Positions 35,428 to 43,427 of a DNA stretch of 56,034 nucleotides are shown in pieces. Every line of letters begins with the position of its first letter. Position 1 is the first letter of the stretch. The stretch lies in assembly GCA_945874145.1 (NCBI GenBank), contig CAMCFN010000022.1, positions 1-56,034 on the forward strand. Direction: 5' to 3'. Position numbers and translations under genes: made by a program. Origin of the DNA: Akkermansia muciniphila. GTDB taxonomy: Bacteria > Verrucomicrobiota > Verrucomicrobiia > Limisphaerales > SXTU01. The notes beneath the pieces were generated by a model. The model worked only from the letters and a program-made list of their open reading frames with translations. It was not told the origin of the DNA and ran no database searches.

Positions 35428-36531
35428 ATGAAAATCACCCGCATACTCGCCTACCGCGTTGAACTCCCACTCCACGAAGGCTCCTACAAATGGAGCGGCG
35501 GCAAGTCCGTGTCCGTTTTCGACAGCACCATCGTGCGTGTCGAGACCGATGTCGGCCTCGTGGGACATGGCGAGGTTTGTCCGCTGGGGCCGTTTTATCT
35601 TCCCGCCTACGCCGAGGGCGTGCGCGCCGGATTGCGCGAGCTGGGGCCGCACTTGATTGGCTGGGACCCGCGCGAACTCGCCAAGCTGAACCACCGCATG
35701 GACGCCGCGCTCAAGGGCCATCCGTATGTGAAGAGCGGCGTGGACATCGCTTGCTGGGACATTCTCGGGCAGGCAAGCGGCCTTCCAGTGTGTGTTCTGA
35801 TGGGCGGACGTTTTGGCGAGAACGTGCGGCTCTACCGCGCCATTTCGCAGGAGGAGCCCGAAGTCATGGCGAAGAAAGTCGCGGGTTACCGTGCTGCGGG
35901 CTATACCCGCTTTCAGCTCAAGGTCGGCGGCGACCCGGACATGGACATTGCGCGCATCCGGGCTGTCCGCGCCATGATCCAGACCACGGACCGGCTCGTG
36001 GCCGACGCAAACACCGGCTGGACGCAGCACGAGGCCATGCGCGTGGTCCGCGCCGTTCGGGATGTGGATGTTTACATTGAGCAACCCTGCTTGACCTACG
36101 AGGAATGCCTCGCCGTGCGCCGGCACACCGACCATCCCTTCGTCCTCGATGAGAACGTGGACAGCCTCGACATGCTGCTGCGTGCCAAGGCCGACTTGGC
36201 GATGGACGTGGTAAATCTGAAAATCAGCAAACTCGGCGGCCTCACGAAGACGAAACAGGCGCGCGACCTCTGCGTGAGCATGGGCATCGCGATGACGCTG
36301 GAGGACAGTTGGGGCGGCGACGTCACCACGGCGGCCATCGCGCACCTCGCGCACAGCACGCCGGAGGAGTTCCGCTTCACCAGCACTGACTTCAACAGCT
36401 ACGTGACAGTGAGCACAGCCGAGGGCGCGCCGCAGCGCGTGAACGGCTTCATGTCCGCCAGCACCGCGCCCGGTCTTGGCATCCAACCGAAGCCTGCTGT
36501 GCTCGGTCCACCCGTCTTGGAAATTTCCTAG
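35428..36531 (+). CDS. Enolase-superfamily enzyme, likely cis-3-hydroxy-L-proline dehydratase
   Basis: 367 residues of mandelate racemase/muconate lactonizing type. The capping domain is followed by a barrel with the catalytic Lys in [13 protein letters not shown] (~165), metal ligands in [14 protein letters not shown] and VLDENVDS, and the second acid/base Lys in NLKISKLGG (~265). This two-lysine set fits cis-3-hydroxy-L-proline dehydratase and the related hydroxyproline-betaine 2-epimerase (HpbD); linkage to a proline-racemase-like gene favours an imino-acid substrate. It would be cytoplasmic and Mg-dependent. First gene of a four-gene catabolic set, ATG 12 bases after the upstream peptidase. 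Choice between the two activities is inference. Confidence 0.82.
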   Translation: MKITRILAYRVELPLHEGSYKWSGGKSVSVFDSTIVRVETDVGLVGHGEVCPLGPFYLPAYAEGVRAGLRELGPHLIGWDPRELAKLNHRMDAALKGHPYVKSGVDIACWDILGQASGLPVCVLMGGRFGENVRLYRAISQEEPEVMAKKVAGYRAAGYTRFQLKVGGDPDMDIARIRAVRAMIQTTDRLVADANTGWTQHEAMRVVRAVRDVDVYIEQPCLTYEECLAVRRHTDHPFVLDENVDSLDMLLRAKADLAMDVVNLKISKLGGLTKTKQARDLCVSMGIAMTLEDSWGGDVTTAAIAHLAHSTPEEFRFTSTDFNSYVTVSTAEGAPQRVNGFMSASTAPGLGIQPKPAVLGPPVLEIS

Positions 36532-36564
36532 CACCTCCCACCAATTATCAACTACCTACCTACC

Positions 36565-37473
36565 ATGATACCCCACTGGACCGGCGTATTCCCCGCCTGC
36601 ACGACGCAACTCAAGAAGGACCAATCCCTCGACCTACCCGCCACAGCGCGGCACTTCGAGGTGCTTATCGAGAGCGGCGTCTGCGGCCTCATCGTCTGCG
36701 GCTCGCTCGGCGAGAACCAGACACTCGACCCCGACGAGAAGCGAGCCGTCGTGCGCTGCGCCGTGGAGACCGCGCGCGGCCGAGTGCCGGTGGTGAGCGG
36801 CGTGGCGGAGTCGTCCACGGGTGCCGCCATCCGCTACGTACGCGACGTGGAGCAGCTCGGGGCGGTCGGCGTGATGCTCATGCCCCCGATGAGTTACAAG
36901 GGCGACCCGCGCGAGAGCATGACTTACCTGCGCGCGGTGGCGAAGGGCGGCGGCTTGCCCATCATGATTTACAATAACCCGCTGAGCTACGCGAACGACA
37001 TCACCCCCGCGCTCTTCGCCGAGCTGGCGGACGAGCCGAAGTTCGTCGCCATCAAGGAAAGCTCCGGTGACCCGCGCCGCATCACCGAGCTGCGCAACAC
37101 GGTCAGCGACCGCTACGCGCTCTTCACCGGCGTGGACGACCTCGTGCTCGAAGCGAGCATCCTTGGCATTGACGGCTGGGTGGCGGGCACTGGCATCGCC
37201 CTCCCGGCCGAGAATCAGCGCCTCTGGGAGCTCACGCGCGCGGGCAAGTGGGATGAAGCGCGCGCTCTCTACCGATGGTTCCAGCCGCTCCTGAAGCTCG
37301 ATACGCACCCGCACTTCGTGCAATACATCAAGCTCTGCGAACAGGAGACTGGCCTCGGCTCCGAGTGGGTCCGCGCCCCGCGCCTGCCCATCGCAGGCGA
37401 GGAACGGAAGCAGGTGCTCGCCATCATCCGCAAGGCGTTGGCGAATCGGCCCAAACTCCCCAAGCGCAAATGA
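36565..37473 (+). CDS. DHDPS-family aldolase, likely 1-pyrroline-4-hydroxy-2-carboxylate deaminase
   Basis: 302 residues, (beta/alpha)8 class I aldolase family. Schiff-base Lys in FVAIKESSGD, the Tyr of IMIYNNPLSYAND, and the N-terminal GLIVCGSLGENQTLDPDE in place of the GTTGE motif of true dihydrodipicolinate synthase. Next to a hydroxyproline epimerase and an FAD dehydrogenase, the likely job is deamination/dehydration of 1-pyrroline-4-hydroxy-2-carboxylate to 2-oxoglutarate semialdehyde. Housekeeping DapA is unlikely in this context. Its stop overlaps the next start (ATGA), so the two are translationally coupled. Confidence 0.88.
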   Translation: MIPHWTGVFPACTTQLKKDQSLDLPATARHFEVLIESGVCGLIVCGSLGENQTLDPDEKRAVVRCAVETARGRVPVVSGVAESSTGAAIRYVRDVEQLGAVGVMLMPPMSYKGDPRESMTYLRAVAKGGGLPIMIYNNPLSYANDITPALFAELADEPKFVAIKESSGDPRRITELRNTVSDRYALFTGVDDLVLEASILGIDGWVAGTGIALPAENQRLWELTRAGKWDEARALYRWFQPLLKLDTHPHFVQYIKLCEQETGLGSEWVRAPRLPIAGEERKQVLAIIRKALANRPKLPKRK

Positions 37474-38396
37474 AGCGCGTCCAAGTCATTGACTCCCACA
37501 CCGGCGGCGAGCCCACGCGCATCGTCATCAGCGGCGGGCCGGACCTCGGCGGCGGCAGTGTCGCCGACCAGCTCGTCGTCTTCCGCGACCAGCACGACCG
37601 TTTCCGCTCCGCCGTCGTCAACGAGCCACGCGGCTCCGACGTGCTCGTGGGTGCCCTGCTCTGCCCGCCCGCGGACAAGTCCTGCGTCACCGGCGTCCTC
37701 TTCTTCAACAACGTCGGCGTGCTCGCCATGTGCGGCCATGGGACCATCGGCCTCGTCGTCACGCTCGCGCACCTCGGGCGCATCGGCCCCGGCGAGCACC
37801 GCATCGAGAGCTGCGTGGGCGTCGTGACCGCGACCTTGCACGCGGATGGCTCCGTCTCCGTGGCGAACGTGCCGAGCTACCGGAAGGTCAAAGCCACGAC
37901 CGTGGATGTCCCCGGCTTCGGCCAGATTTCCGGCGACTTGGCGTGGGGCGGCAACTGGTTCTTCCTCGTGGAGAATCACGGTTTGCCACTCGACCTGAAG
38001 AACGTCGAGCAACTCACCGATGTCTCGTGGCGCATCCGTCAGGCAGTCAACTCACAGGGCTTCCCCGAGGTAGACCACGTAGAACTGTTCGGCCCGCCGC
38101 AGTCCGGCGGCGACTCGCGCAACTTCGTCCTCTGCCCCGGCAAAGCCTACGACCGCTCCCCTTGCGGCACCGGCACCAGCGCCAAGCTCGCCTGCCTCGC
38201 CGCCGACGGGAAGCTGGCCGAAGGCGCGGACTGGATTCAGGAAAGCATCCTCGGCACGAAGTTTACCGGCCGCTTCCGCTGGCTCGACCGCGCGAAAGGC
38301 GAAATCGCCCCCATCGTCGCCGGCACCGCCTCCGTGAACAGCGAAGCCACGCTGCTGCTGGACGACAAAGACCCGTTCTGCTGGGGCATTCGTTGA
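37470..38396 (+). CDS. 4-hydroxyproline 2-epimerase (proline racemase family)
   Basis: 308 residues from ATG 37470, which overlaps the TGA of the upstream gene. The proline-racemase fold shows VIDSHTGGEPTRIV, the first catalytic Cys in MCGHGTIG (~88) and the second in SPCGTGTSAKLA (~232). Both Cys present makes this a racemase/epimerase and not the Thr-containing dehydratase subgroup. Converts trans-4-hydroxy-L-proline to cis-4-hydroxy-D-proline; proline racemase itself is possible, but the neighbours point to hydroxyproline. Cytoplasmic. Followed by a palindromic repeat (38404-38480) that reaches into the next gene's start codon. Confidence 0.92.
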   Translation: MKRVQVIDSHTGGEPTRIVISGGPDLGGGSVADQLVVFRDQHDRFRSAVVNEPRGSDVLVGALLCPPADKSCVTGVLFFNNVGVLAMCGHGTIGLVVTLAHLGRIGPGEHRIESCVGVVTATLHADGSVSVANVPSYRKVKATTVDVPGFGQISGDLAWGGNWFFLVENHGLPLDLKNVEQLTDVSWRIRQAVNSQGFPEVDHVELFGPPQSGGDSRNFVLCPGKAYDRSPCGTGTSAKLACLAADGKLAEGADWIQESILGTKFTGRFRWLDRAKGEIAPIVAGTASVNSEATLLLDDKDPFCWGIR

Positions 38397-38403
38397 GCCG
38401 TAG

Positions 38404-38480
38404 GTTCGCACGGATGAAACCCTGATTTTGCGCGCGCCCGGCTAGTTTCCCATCTGTGCTTCATCTGTGATCATCTGTGC
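38404..38480. repeat. Palindromic element A (CACAGATG family) supplying a start codon
   Basis: Right arm: CATCTGTG three times (38451-38458, 38462-38469, 38472-38479). Left arm: GCACGGATGAAACCCTGAT (38408 onward), roughly the inverse of the right arm. The last CTGTG contains the GTG (38477-38479) used to start the FAD dehydrogenase. Same sequence family as element D at 42177. Confidence 0.7.
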
Positions 38481-39826
38481 CTAAAGAAAAGCACATCCTC
38501 ATCATCGGCTCCGGCGTCGTTGGGCTTTGCACGGGCTATTACTGCGCGCAGCGCGGGCACCGCGTCACGGTGCTGGAGCGCGGCCCGGAGACGCGCGACG
38601 GGTGTTCGTTCGGCAACGCGGGCATGATTGTGCCGAGCCACTTCGTGCCGCTCGCCGCGCCCGGCATGGTCGCGCTGGGGCTCAAGTGGATGTGGAACCC
38701 GGAGTCGCCCTTCTACATCAAGCCCCGGCTGGACTTCGACCTGTTCGATTGGGCCTTCAAGTTCTGGCAAGCCTCCACCGCCGCGCGTGTCGAGCGCGCC
38801 GCGCCGCTCCTCCGCGACCTGAGCTTTGCCAGCCGCGCGTGCTTCGAGAAACTGGCCGACGCATGGACAGGCAGGAGCCGACGTGAGGAGGCTCTAACTT
38901 CCCAATCGGAAATCAATCAGAGCCTCCTAACTTCGGCAGCTACGGGGGACTTCGGTCTCACCAAGCGCGGCCTGCTTATGCTCTGCAAGACGCAGCACGG
39001 GCTGGACGACGAAGCCAAGTTCGCCGAACGCGCCAACCAACTCGGCGTCCCCGCCCAAGTCCTCGACGCCAAGCAAACCGCCGCCCTCGACCCGAACATC
39101 ACGCTGGACGTGGCCGGCGCAGTCCTCTTCCCGAAGGACGCGCATCTCACGCCGAGCCGCTTCATGGCCGCGCTTCAAGCTCAGTGCGAATCGCTCGGAG
39201 TAGAATTCGCTTGGGAAACCGAGCCGACGGTTTGGTGGCCGGCTGATAACGGGCGGTTAAATACAATCACCTGCGTTTGCGAGGAAGGGGCAAAGGATTT
39301 CAGCGCAGACGAGTTCGTCCTCTGCGGTGGCTCGTGGTCGCCGCTGCTCGCGCGGGAACTGGGTTTGAGCATCCCGCTCCAAGCCGGCAAAGGCTACAGC
39401 CTCACGCTCCCGAAGCCGCCGCAACTCCCGCAGCTCTGCTCCATCTTCACCGAAGCGCGACTCGCCGTGACGCCCATGGGCAGCGCGCTCCGCATCGGCG
39501 GCACGATGGAAATCGCCGGCCTCAACGAGGACATCAACCCCCTGCGCGTGCGCGGCATCATCAAGTCCGCGCTGAAGTATCTGCCCAAGTTCACCGAAGC
39601 AGACTTCGAGGGCATCCAACCGTGGCGCGGACTGCGGCCGTGCTCGCCGGATGGCCTGCCTTACGTCGGACGCACCGCGAAGTTCGCCAACCTCTCCATC
39701 GCCACCGGCCACGCGATGATGGGCCTGAGCCTCGGTCCCATCACCGGCCAACTCCTGGCGCAAATCCTTTCCGACGAGCCGCCGCAGTTCGACCTGTCGC
39801 TGCTTTCCCCCGACCGCTACCAATGA
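38477..39826 (+). CDS. FAD-dependent D-amino-acid dehydrogenase (DadA-like), likely D-hydroxyproline dehydrogenase, with a repeat-derived insertion
   Basis: 449 residues. GTG start at 38477; no better start exists because the Rossmann motif begins at once (HILIIGSGVVGLCTGYYCAQ). DAO-fold landmarks: CSFGNAGMIVPSH, GKGYSLTLPKP, and C-terminal PWRGLRPCSPDGLPYVG plus ATGHAMMGLSLGPITG. It oxidises a D-imino acid, here probably cis-4-hydroxy-D-proline, to the pyrroline used by the DHDPS-like enzyme. Residues ~132-156 (SRREEALTSQSEINQSLL and flanks) are encoded by a palindromic element and interrupt the helix before FGLTKRGLLMLCKTQHGLD. The start codon itself lies in another repeat. Stop overlaps the next ATG (ATGA). 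Confidence 0.88.
   Translation: MPKEKHILIIGSGVVGLCTGYYCAQRGHRVTVLERGPETRDGCSFGNAGMIVPSHFVPLAAPGMVALGLKWMWNPESPFYIKPRLDFDLFDWAFKFWQASTAARVERAAPLLRDLSFASRACFEKLADAWTGRSRREEALTSQSEINQSLLTSAATGDFGLTKRGLLMLCKTQHGLDDEAKFAERANQLGVPAQVLDAKQTAALDPNITLDVAGAVLFPKDAHLTPSRFMAALQAQCESLGVEFAWETEPTVWWPADNGRLNTITCVCEEGAKDFSADEFVLCGGSWSPLLARELGLSIPLQAGKGYSLTLPKPPQLPQLCSIFTEARLAVTPMGSALRIGGTMEIAGLNEDINPLRVRGIIKSALKYLPKFTEADFEGIQPWRGLRPCSPDGLPYVGRTAKFANLSIATGHAMMGLSLGPITGQLLAQILSDEPPQFDLSLLSPDRYQ
38871..38943. repeat. Palindromic element B, inserted in frame inside the FAD dehydrogenase gene
   Basis: Arms GCCGACGTGAGGAGGCTCT (38877-38895) and AGAGCCTCCTAACTTCGGC (38919-38937) are inverted copies matching at 17 of 19 positions, with a 23-base loop. 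Similarity extends a few bases outward on both sides. The frame stays open through the element. Confidence 0.75.
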
Positions 39827-42159
39827 CTATGCTCATGCCCCAACTCCCTGGAGCGCGGACGCCCACGTCCGCAGCAGCGAAGGCCAAGTGCACTCGCGGA
39901 CAACTCGCCGGCGCATCGGCTTGGAACATACCTTTCTCCCTCACTCGCCACCGAGCGGCGGACGTGGGTGTCGGCGCTCCACTCGCGCTCGGCGCGCTGC
40001 TCCTTTCCTTGCTCGCGCTCCCACTCTTCGCCGCAGACGCCGACCTCGCCGCGCTCACCAAGGGCGTGAAGGAAATAGCTGCGCCCGGTTCGCCCGGGAA
40101 CATCAGCGTCTTCGGCCCGCAAGCATTCGCCGTCATCGCGGGCAAAGAAGGCAAGACCGCGCAGACCGCCGTCGTCGCCGCTGCGCGCGCGGGCAAGGGC
40201 CGCGTCGTCGCCTTCGGCCACACGAGCTACCTCGATGCCGACATCCTCACGCAGCTCGATACCGGCAAGTTCATGGACAACGCCATCGCATGGGCCGCCG
40301 GCGCAGCAAAGCCCACGCTCGTGGTCCCCAAGTCCAAGTCACTCGCCGACGCGTTGACGAAGCGCGGCTTCACCATCGCAGCCACGCCGCTCGCGCAACT
40401 CCAGCCCGGCCCAGTGCTCGTGCTTTCCGCGCATTCGCTGACGGCCTCCGACGTGCCGCTCATCGCGAAGTTCCTCGCGGACGGCGGCGGCTTCATCACT
40501 GCGTCCACCGGCTGGGGCTGGGTGCAAATCAGCGGCGGACGCAGCCTCGCGAATGATTTCCTTGGCAACCAACTGCTCGCCCCACTCGGTCTGGTGTTCG
40601 GCGGCAACATGGCGGGTAAAACCACAGCCAAAGGTTTCGCGGTCGAGCCAATCTCGCCACTCGCCCACGCGGGCAAAGCCCTCGACGCCGCGCGCGCCGG
40701 CACGAAGCTCGCGAAGGACGACCTCGCCCAAGCCAGCGCCGCGCTCACGCTCGCCGCGCAGAGTTTGCCGACGGACGACAAGTCGTTTCTGCCCAAGCTC
40801 AAGGCACTGCGTTCGCAGCCCGGCGTGAACACCGCGCCCACCGCGAAGTCGCCGGTGAAGTCAGACCAACTCGCCGCCCGCATGCTGGTGTCGCTCGATG
40901 GCCGGGAGCTGGAATCGTTGCCGCCTGCGCAGTTGAAGGCGCACCCGAGCGCCACGAGTTTCCCCGGGCCCGTGCCTGCCGAGGCGAAGCGCGAGACGGC
41001 GACGGTGAACGTGAACCCGAAGATTCCCGGCTGGCATTCCACCGGCCTTTACGCCGCGCCCGGCGAAGTCGTGACCGTGCGCGTGCCCGCGAGTTCCGCC
41101 AATGCCGGCTGGAAGATTCGCATCGGCGCGCACTCGGACCGGCTGTGGCATCTGGACAGTTGGAAGCGCTTCCCGGACGTGTCCCGCAGCTACGCGGTGA
41201 AAAGCACGGAGACGCAAGTTGCCAGCGCATTTGGCGGTCTGCTGTTCGTCGAGACGCCCAAGGCCAGCGACGCGGCGGAGGTGAAAGTGGAGTTCGCCGG
41301 AGCCGTCCGCGCGCCGCACTACGTCCATGGCAAAACCACATTGGCCGAGTGGAAGGAGCTGCGCGCCGCGCCCGCGCCGTGGGGTGAATTGGAGACGAAG
41401 AAGATTGTGCTTTCGCTCCCGTCCAGCGTGCTGCGCAACCTCGAAGACCCCGTCGCGCTGATGAAGGTTTGGGACGAGACGCTCGATCTCGTGGCGGACC
41501 TCGCGGCGATTCCCAAGGACCGCCCGCGCGCCGAGCGCATCGTGTGCGACGAGCAGATTTCCGCCGGCTACATGCACAGCGGCTATCCCATCATGACTTG
41601 GATGGACATGCCGCCGCGCCTCGTGAGCGAGGCGCACATGAGGAAGGGCGACTGGGGCATCGGCCACGAGCTGGGCCACAACCACCAGGTCGGCGACTGG
41701 ACGTTCGAGGGCACGGGCGAAGTGACCTGCAACCTCTTCACGATGTATGTGATTGACCGCATCGGCGGCGTGAAGCCGGCGAACGGGCGCGTGGGCTTGC
41801 CGGTCGTGGCGGAGAAGTTCAGCAAGTATGTGGCGGGCGGGAAGCCGGACTTCGCCAAGTGGCAGAGCGACCCGTTCCTCGCGCTCTCGATGTATGTGCA
41901 GCTCCAGCACGCGTTCGGCTGGGACGCTTACAAGAAAGTGTTCACCGAGTATCGCGCGCTGCCCGCTGGCGAGCGGCCGAAGGCGAACGAGCGCATTGAC
42001 CAGTGGATGGTGCGCTTCAGCAAGACGGTGAACCGCAACCTCGGGCCGTTCTTCCAGGCTTGGGGCCTCCCGGTGACGGACGCGGCGCTGGCCAGCGTGG
42101 CGAAGCTGCCCGCGTGGCCGAAAGAAGAGTGGCCGGGGACGAATGGGAAGTTCGACTGA
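39823..42159 (+). CDS. M60-like (enhancin/mucinase-type) zinc metallopeptidase with ThuA-like N-terminal region
   Basis: 778 residues from ATG 39823 (overlaps upstream TGA). Residues ~1-50 are repeat-derived; a hydrophobic signal segment follows only at ~52-70 (LALGALLLSLLALPLFAADA). ~75-250 resembles a ThuA/GATase-like region (VVAFGHTSYLDADILTQLDTG). The catalytic part has GHELGHNHQVGDWTFEGTGE near 613 followed by VTCNLFTMYV, the peptidase M60 signature, and continues with LQHAFGWDAYKKVF. M60 enzymes cleave O-glycosylated proteins such as mucins. Located directly after the hydroxyproline genes, it may release the peptides they consume. The odd N-terminus questions export unless an internal start is used. 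Confidence 0.85.
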   Translation: MTMLMPQLPGARTPTSAAAKAKCTRGQLAGASAWNIPFSLTRHRAADVGVGAPLALGALLLSLLALPLFAADADLAALTKGVKEIAAPGSPGNISVFGPQAFAVIAGKEGKTAQTAVVAAARAGKGRVVAFGHTSYLDADILTQLDTGKFMDNAIAWAAGAAKPTLVVPKSKSLADALTKRGFTIAATPLAQLQPGPVLVLSAHSLTASDVPLIAKFLADGGGFITASTGWGWVQISGGRSLANDFLGNQLLAPLGLVFGGNMAGKTTAKGFAVEPISPLAHAGKALDAARAGTKLAKDDLAQASAALTLAAQSLPTDDKSFLPKLKALRSQPGVNTAPTAKSPVKSDQLAARMLVSLDGRELESLPPAQLKAHPSATSFPGPVPAEAKRETATVNVNPKIPGWHSTGLYAAPGEVVTVRVPASSANAGWKIRIGAHSDRLWHLDSWKRFPDVSRSYAVKSTETQVASAFGGLLFVETPKASDAAEVKVEFAGAVRAPHYVHGKTTLAEWKELRAAPAPWGELETKKIVLSLPSSVLRNLEDPVALMKVWDETLDLVADLAAIPKDRPRAERIVCDEQISAGYMHSGYPIMTWMDMPPRLVSEAHMRKGDWGIGHELGHNHQVGDWTFEGTGEVTCNLFTMYVIDRIGGVKPANGRVGLPVVAEKFSKYVAGGKPDFAKWQSDPFLALSMYVQLQHAFGWDAYKKVFTEYRALPAGERPKANERIDQWMVRFSKTVNRNLGPFFQAWGLPVTDAALASVAKLPAWPKEEWPGTNGKFD
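39849..39981. repeat. Palindromic element C (REP-type inverted pair) within the M60 gene's 5' end
   Basis: Left arm 39849-39872 (TGGAGCGCGGACGCCCACGT + CCGC) and right arm 39958-39981 are inverted copies matching at 22 of 24 positions, 85 bases apart. The left arm itself folds as GCGGACG-ccca-CGTCCGC. A related single copy lies at 9015-9046. The element is translated in frame as the N-terminus of the M60-like protein. Confidence 0.75.
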
Positions 42160-42176
42160 CCCCACGGAGGTTTTAA

Positions 42177-42319
42177 GCCACAGATGAAACACAGATGAAA
42201 CACAGATTCAGAATGCCAACGCCTTCCACTACCCACACCAGCACGAAGCATCCGAGCAGGCCAAGCGCTTCGCTCTCACCGCTTTCCCATCGGTGTTCCA
42301 TCGGTGTTCCATCGGTGGC
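42177..42319. repeat. Palindromic element D (CACAGATGAAA / CACCGATGGAA arms) at the phosphatase-fold gene start
   Basis: Left arm 42177-42208 reads GCCACAGATGAAACACAGAT plus a repeat unit; right arm 42287-42319, inverted, reads GCCACCGATGGAACACCGAT plus a repeat unit. 26 of 32 positions match, and each arm is built of 11-base direct repeats. Possible start codons of the next gene (ATG 42195, GTG 42315) lie in the left and right arm respectively. Confidence 0.75.
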
Positions 42320-43412
42320 CAGAAACCTCTTCCTCCTGTGGCTCCTCGCAGTCTCAGCCCACGCCGCCCCCGCGCTTCAGACGCACCACGTCCTGCTCGT
42401 CATGGCCGACGGCGTGCGGTGGCAGGAGGTTTTCACCGGTGCGGAGGAGCAGCTCATTAGCAAGGAGTTTGGCGGCGTCCCAAAGACCAACGACCTCCGC
42501 AAAGAATTCTGGCGCGCGACGCCCGAGGCCAGGCGCGAGGCGCTCATGCCGTTCTTCTGGGGCACGCTCGCCAAGCAAGGCCAGCTCTACGGCAACCAGC
42601 ACAAGGGCAGCGTGGCGCACGTCACCAACGGCAAGAACTTCTCCTACCCCGGCTACAGCGAGATTCTCTGCGGCTTCTCCGACCCGCGCATTGACAGCAA
42701 CGCGAAGAAGCCGAACGCGAACGTGACGATGCCCGAGTGGCTGAACGGCAAACCCGCCTTCGCCGGACGCGTCGCGGCCTTTGGCAACTGGGAGGTGATT
42801 CCCTACATCCTCAACCGCGAGCGGAGCCGACTGCCCATCTGGACCGGCTTCGAGAAGACCGACGCGAAGCTCGCGCCGCACCTCGCACTGCTGGAGAAGC
42901 TCGTAGCCAACCACACGCCGACGTGGGGCACGCTGATGACTTACGACACCTTCATCCACGCGGCCGCTCTCGATCATCTAAAGACCAAGAAGCCGCGCCT
43001 CATGTATGTCTGCTACGGCGAGCCGGACGAGTGGGCGCACGAGGGCCGCTACGACCACTACCTGCAAAGCATCCAGCACTTCGACCGCTTCGTGTCCGAG
43101 TTGTGGGCCGCCGCGCAGGCCGACTCGGAAATGCGCGGCCACACGTCGCTCTTGCTCGTGACGGACCACGGTCGCGGCACGAGCAACGCGTCATGGAAAA
43201 GCCACGGCGCGAACATCGCCGACTCGCGCTTCATCTGGATGGGCGCACTCGGCCCGGACACGCCCGCGCTGGGCGAGCGAAGCAACGTGCCGACGGTGAC
43301 GCAGAACCAAATCGCGCCGACGGCGGCGGCGTTGCTGGGCTTAGACTACAAAGCCGAGCAACCGCAGGCTGGGCCAGTGCTGGTGGATGCGCTGCCGAAG
43401 GTGGGGAAATAG
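42315..43412 (+). CDS. Secreted alkaline-phosphatase-superfamily protein
   Basis: 365 residues from GTG 42315, which gives an immediate signal peptide (ARNLFLLWLLAVSAHA). Starting at ATG 42195 would put 40 Ser/Pro/His-rich repeat-encoded residues in front of it. The alkaline phosphatase-type core shows HHVLLVMADGVRWQEVFTGA (metal Asp), FSYPGYSEILCGFSDPRID (a Tyr/Ser where the nucleophile Thr/Ser is expected), GEPDEWAHEGRYDHYL (metal Asp/His) and LLVTDHGRG (metal Asp-His). Probably a metal-dependent phosphatase or phosphodiesterase in the periplasm; sulfatase activity is unlikely without CxPxR. Substrate unknown. Confidence 0.8.
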   Translation: MARNLFLLWLLAVSAHAAPALQTHHVLLVMADGVRWQEVFTGAEEQLISKEFGGVPKTNDLRKEFWRATPEARREALMPFFWGTLAKQGQLYGNQHKGSVAHVTNGKNFSYPGYSEILCGFSDPRIDSNAKKPNANVTMPEWLNGKPAFAGRVAAFGNWEVIPYILNRERSRLPIWTGFEKTDAKLAPHLALLEKLVANHTPTWGTLMTYDTFIHAAALDHLKTKKPRLMYVCYGEPDEWAHEGRYDHYLQSIQHFDRFVSELWAAAQADSEMRGHTSLLLVTDHGRGTSNASWKSHGANIADSRFIWMGALGPDTPALGERSNVPTVTQNQIAPTAAALLGLDYKAEQPQAGPVLVDALPKVGK

Positions 43413-43427
43413 GCAGCCGCTAAGGAC

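Noticed and set aside
36565..37473. Housekeeping dihydrodipicolinate synthase (dapA)
   Set aside because: The Schiff-base Lys is present, but context and the altered GSLGE loop favour the hydroxyproline-pathway deaminase.
39277..39822. Plus-strand frame continuing upstream of the M60 gene start
   Set aside because: It overlaps the conserved C-terminus of the FAD dehydrogenase in another frame and is Arg/Pro/His-rich; the gene is taken to start at the ATG overlapping the FAD stop.
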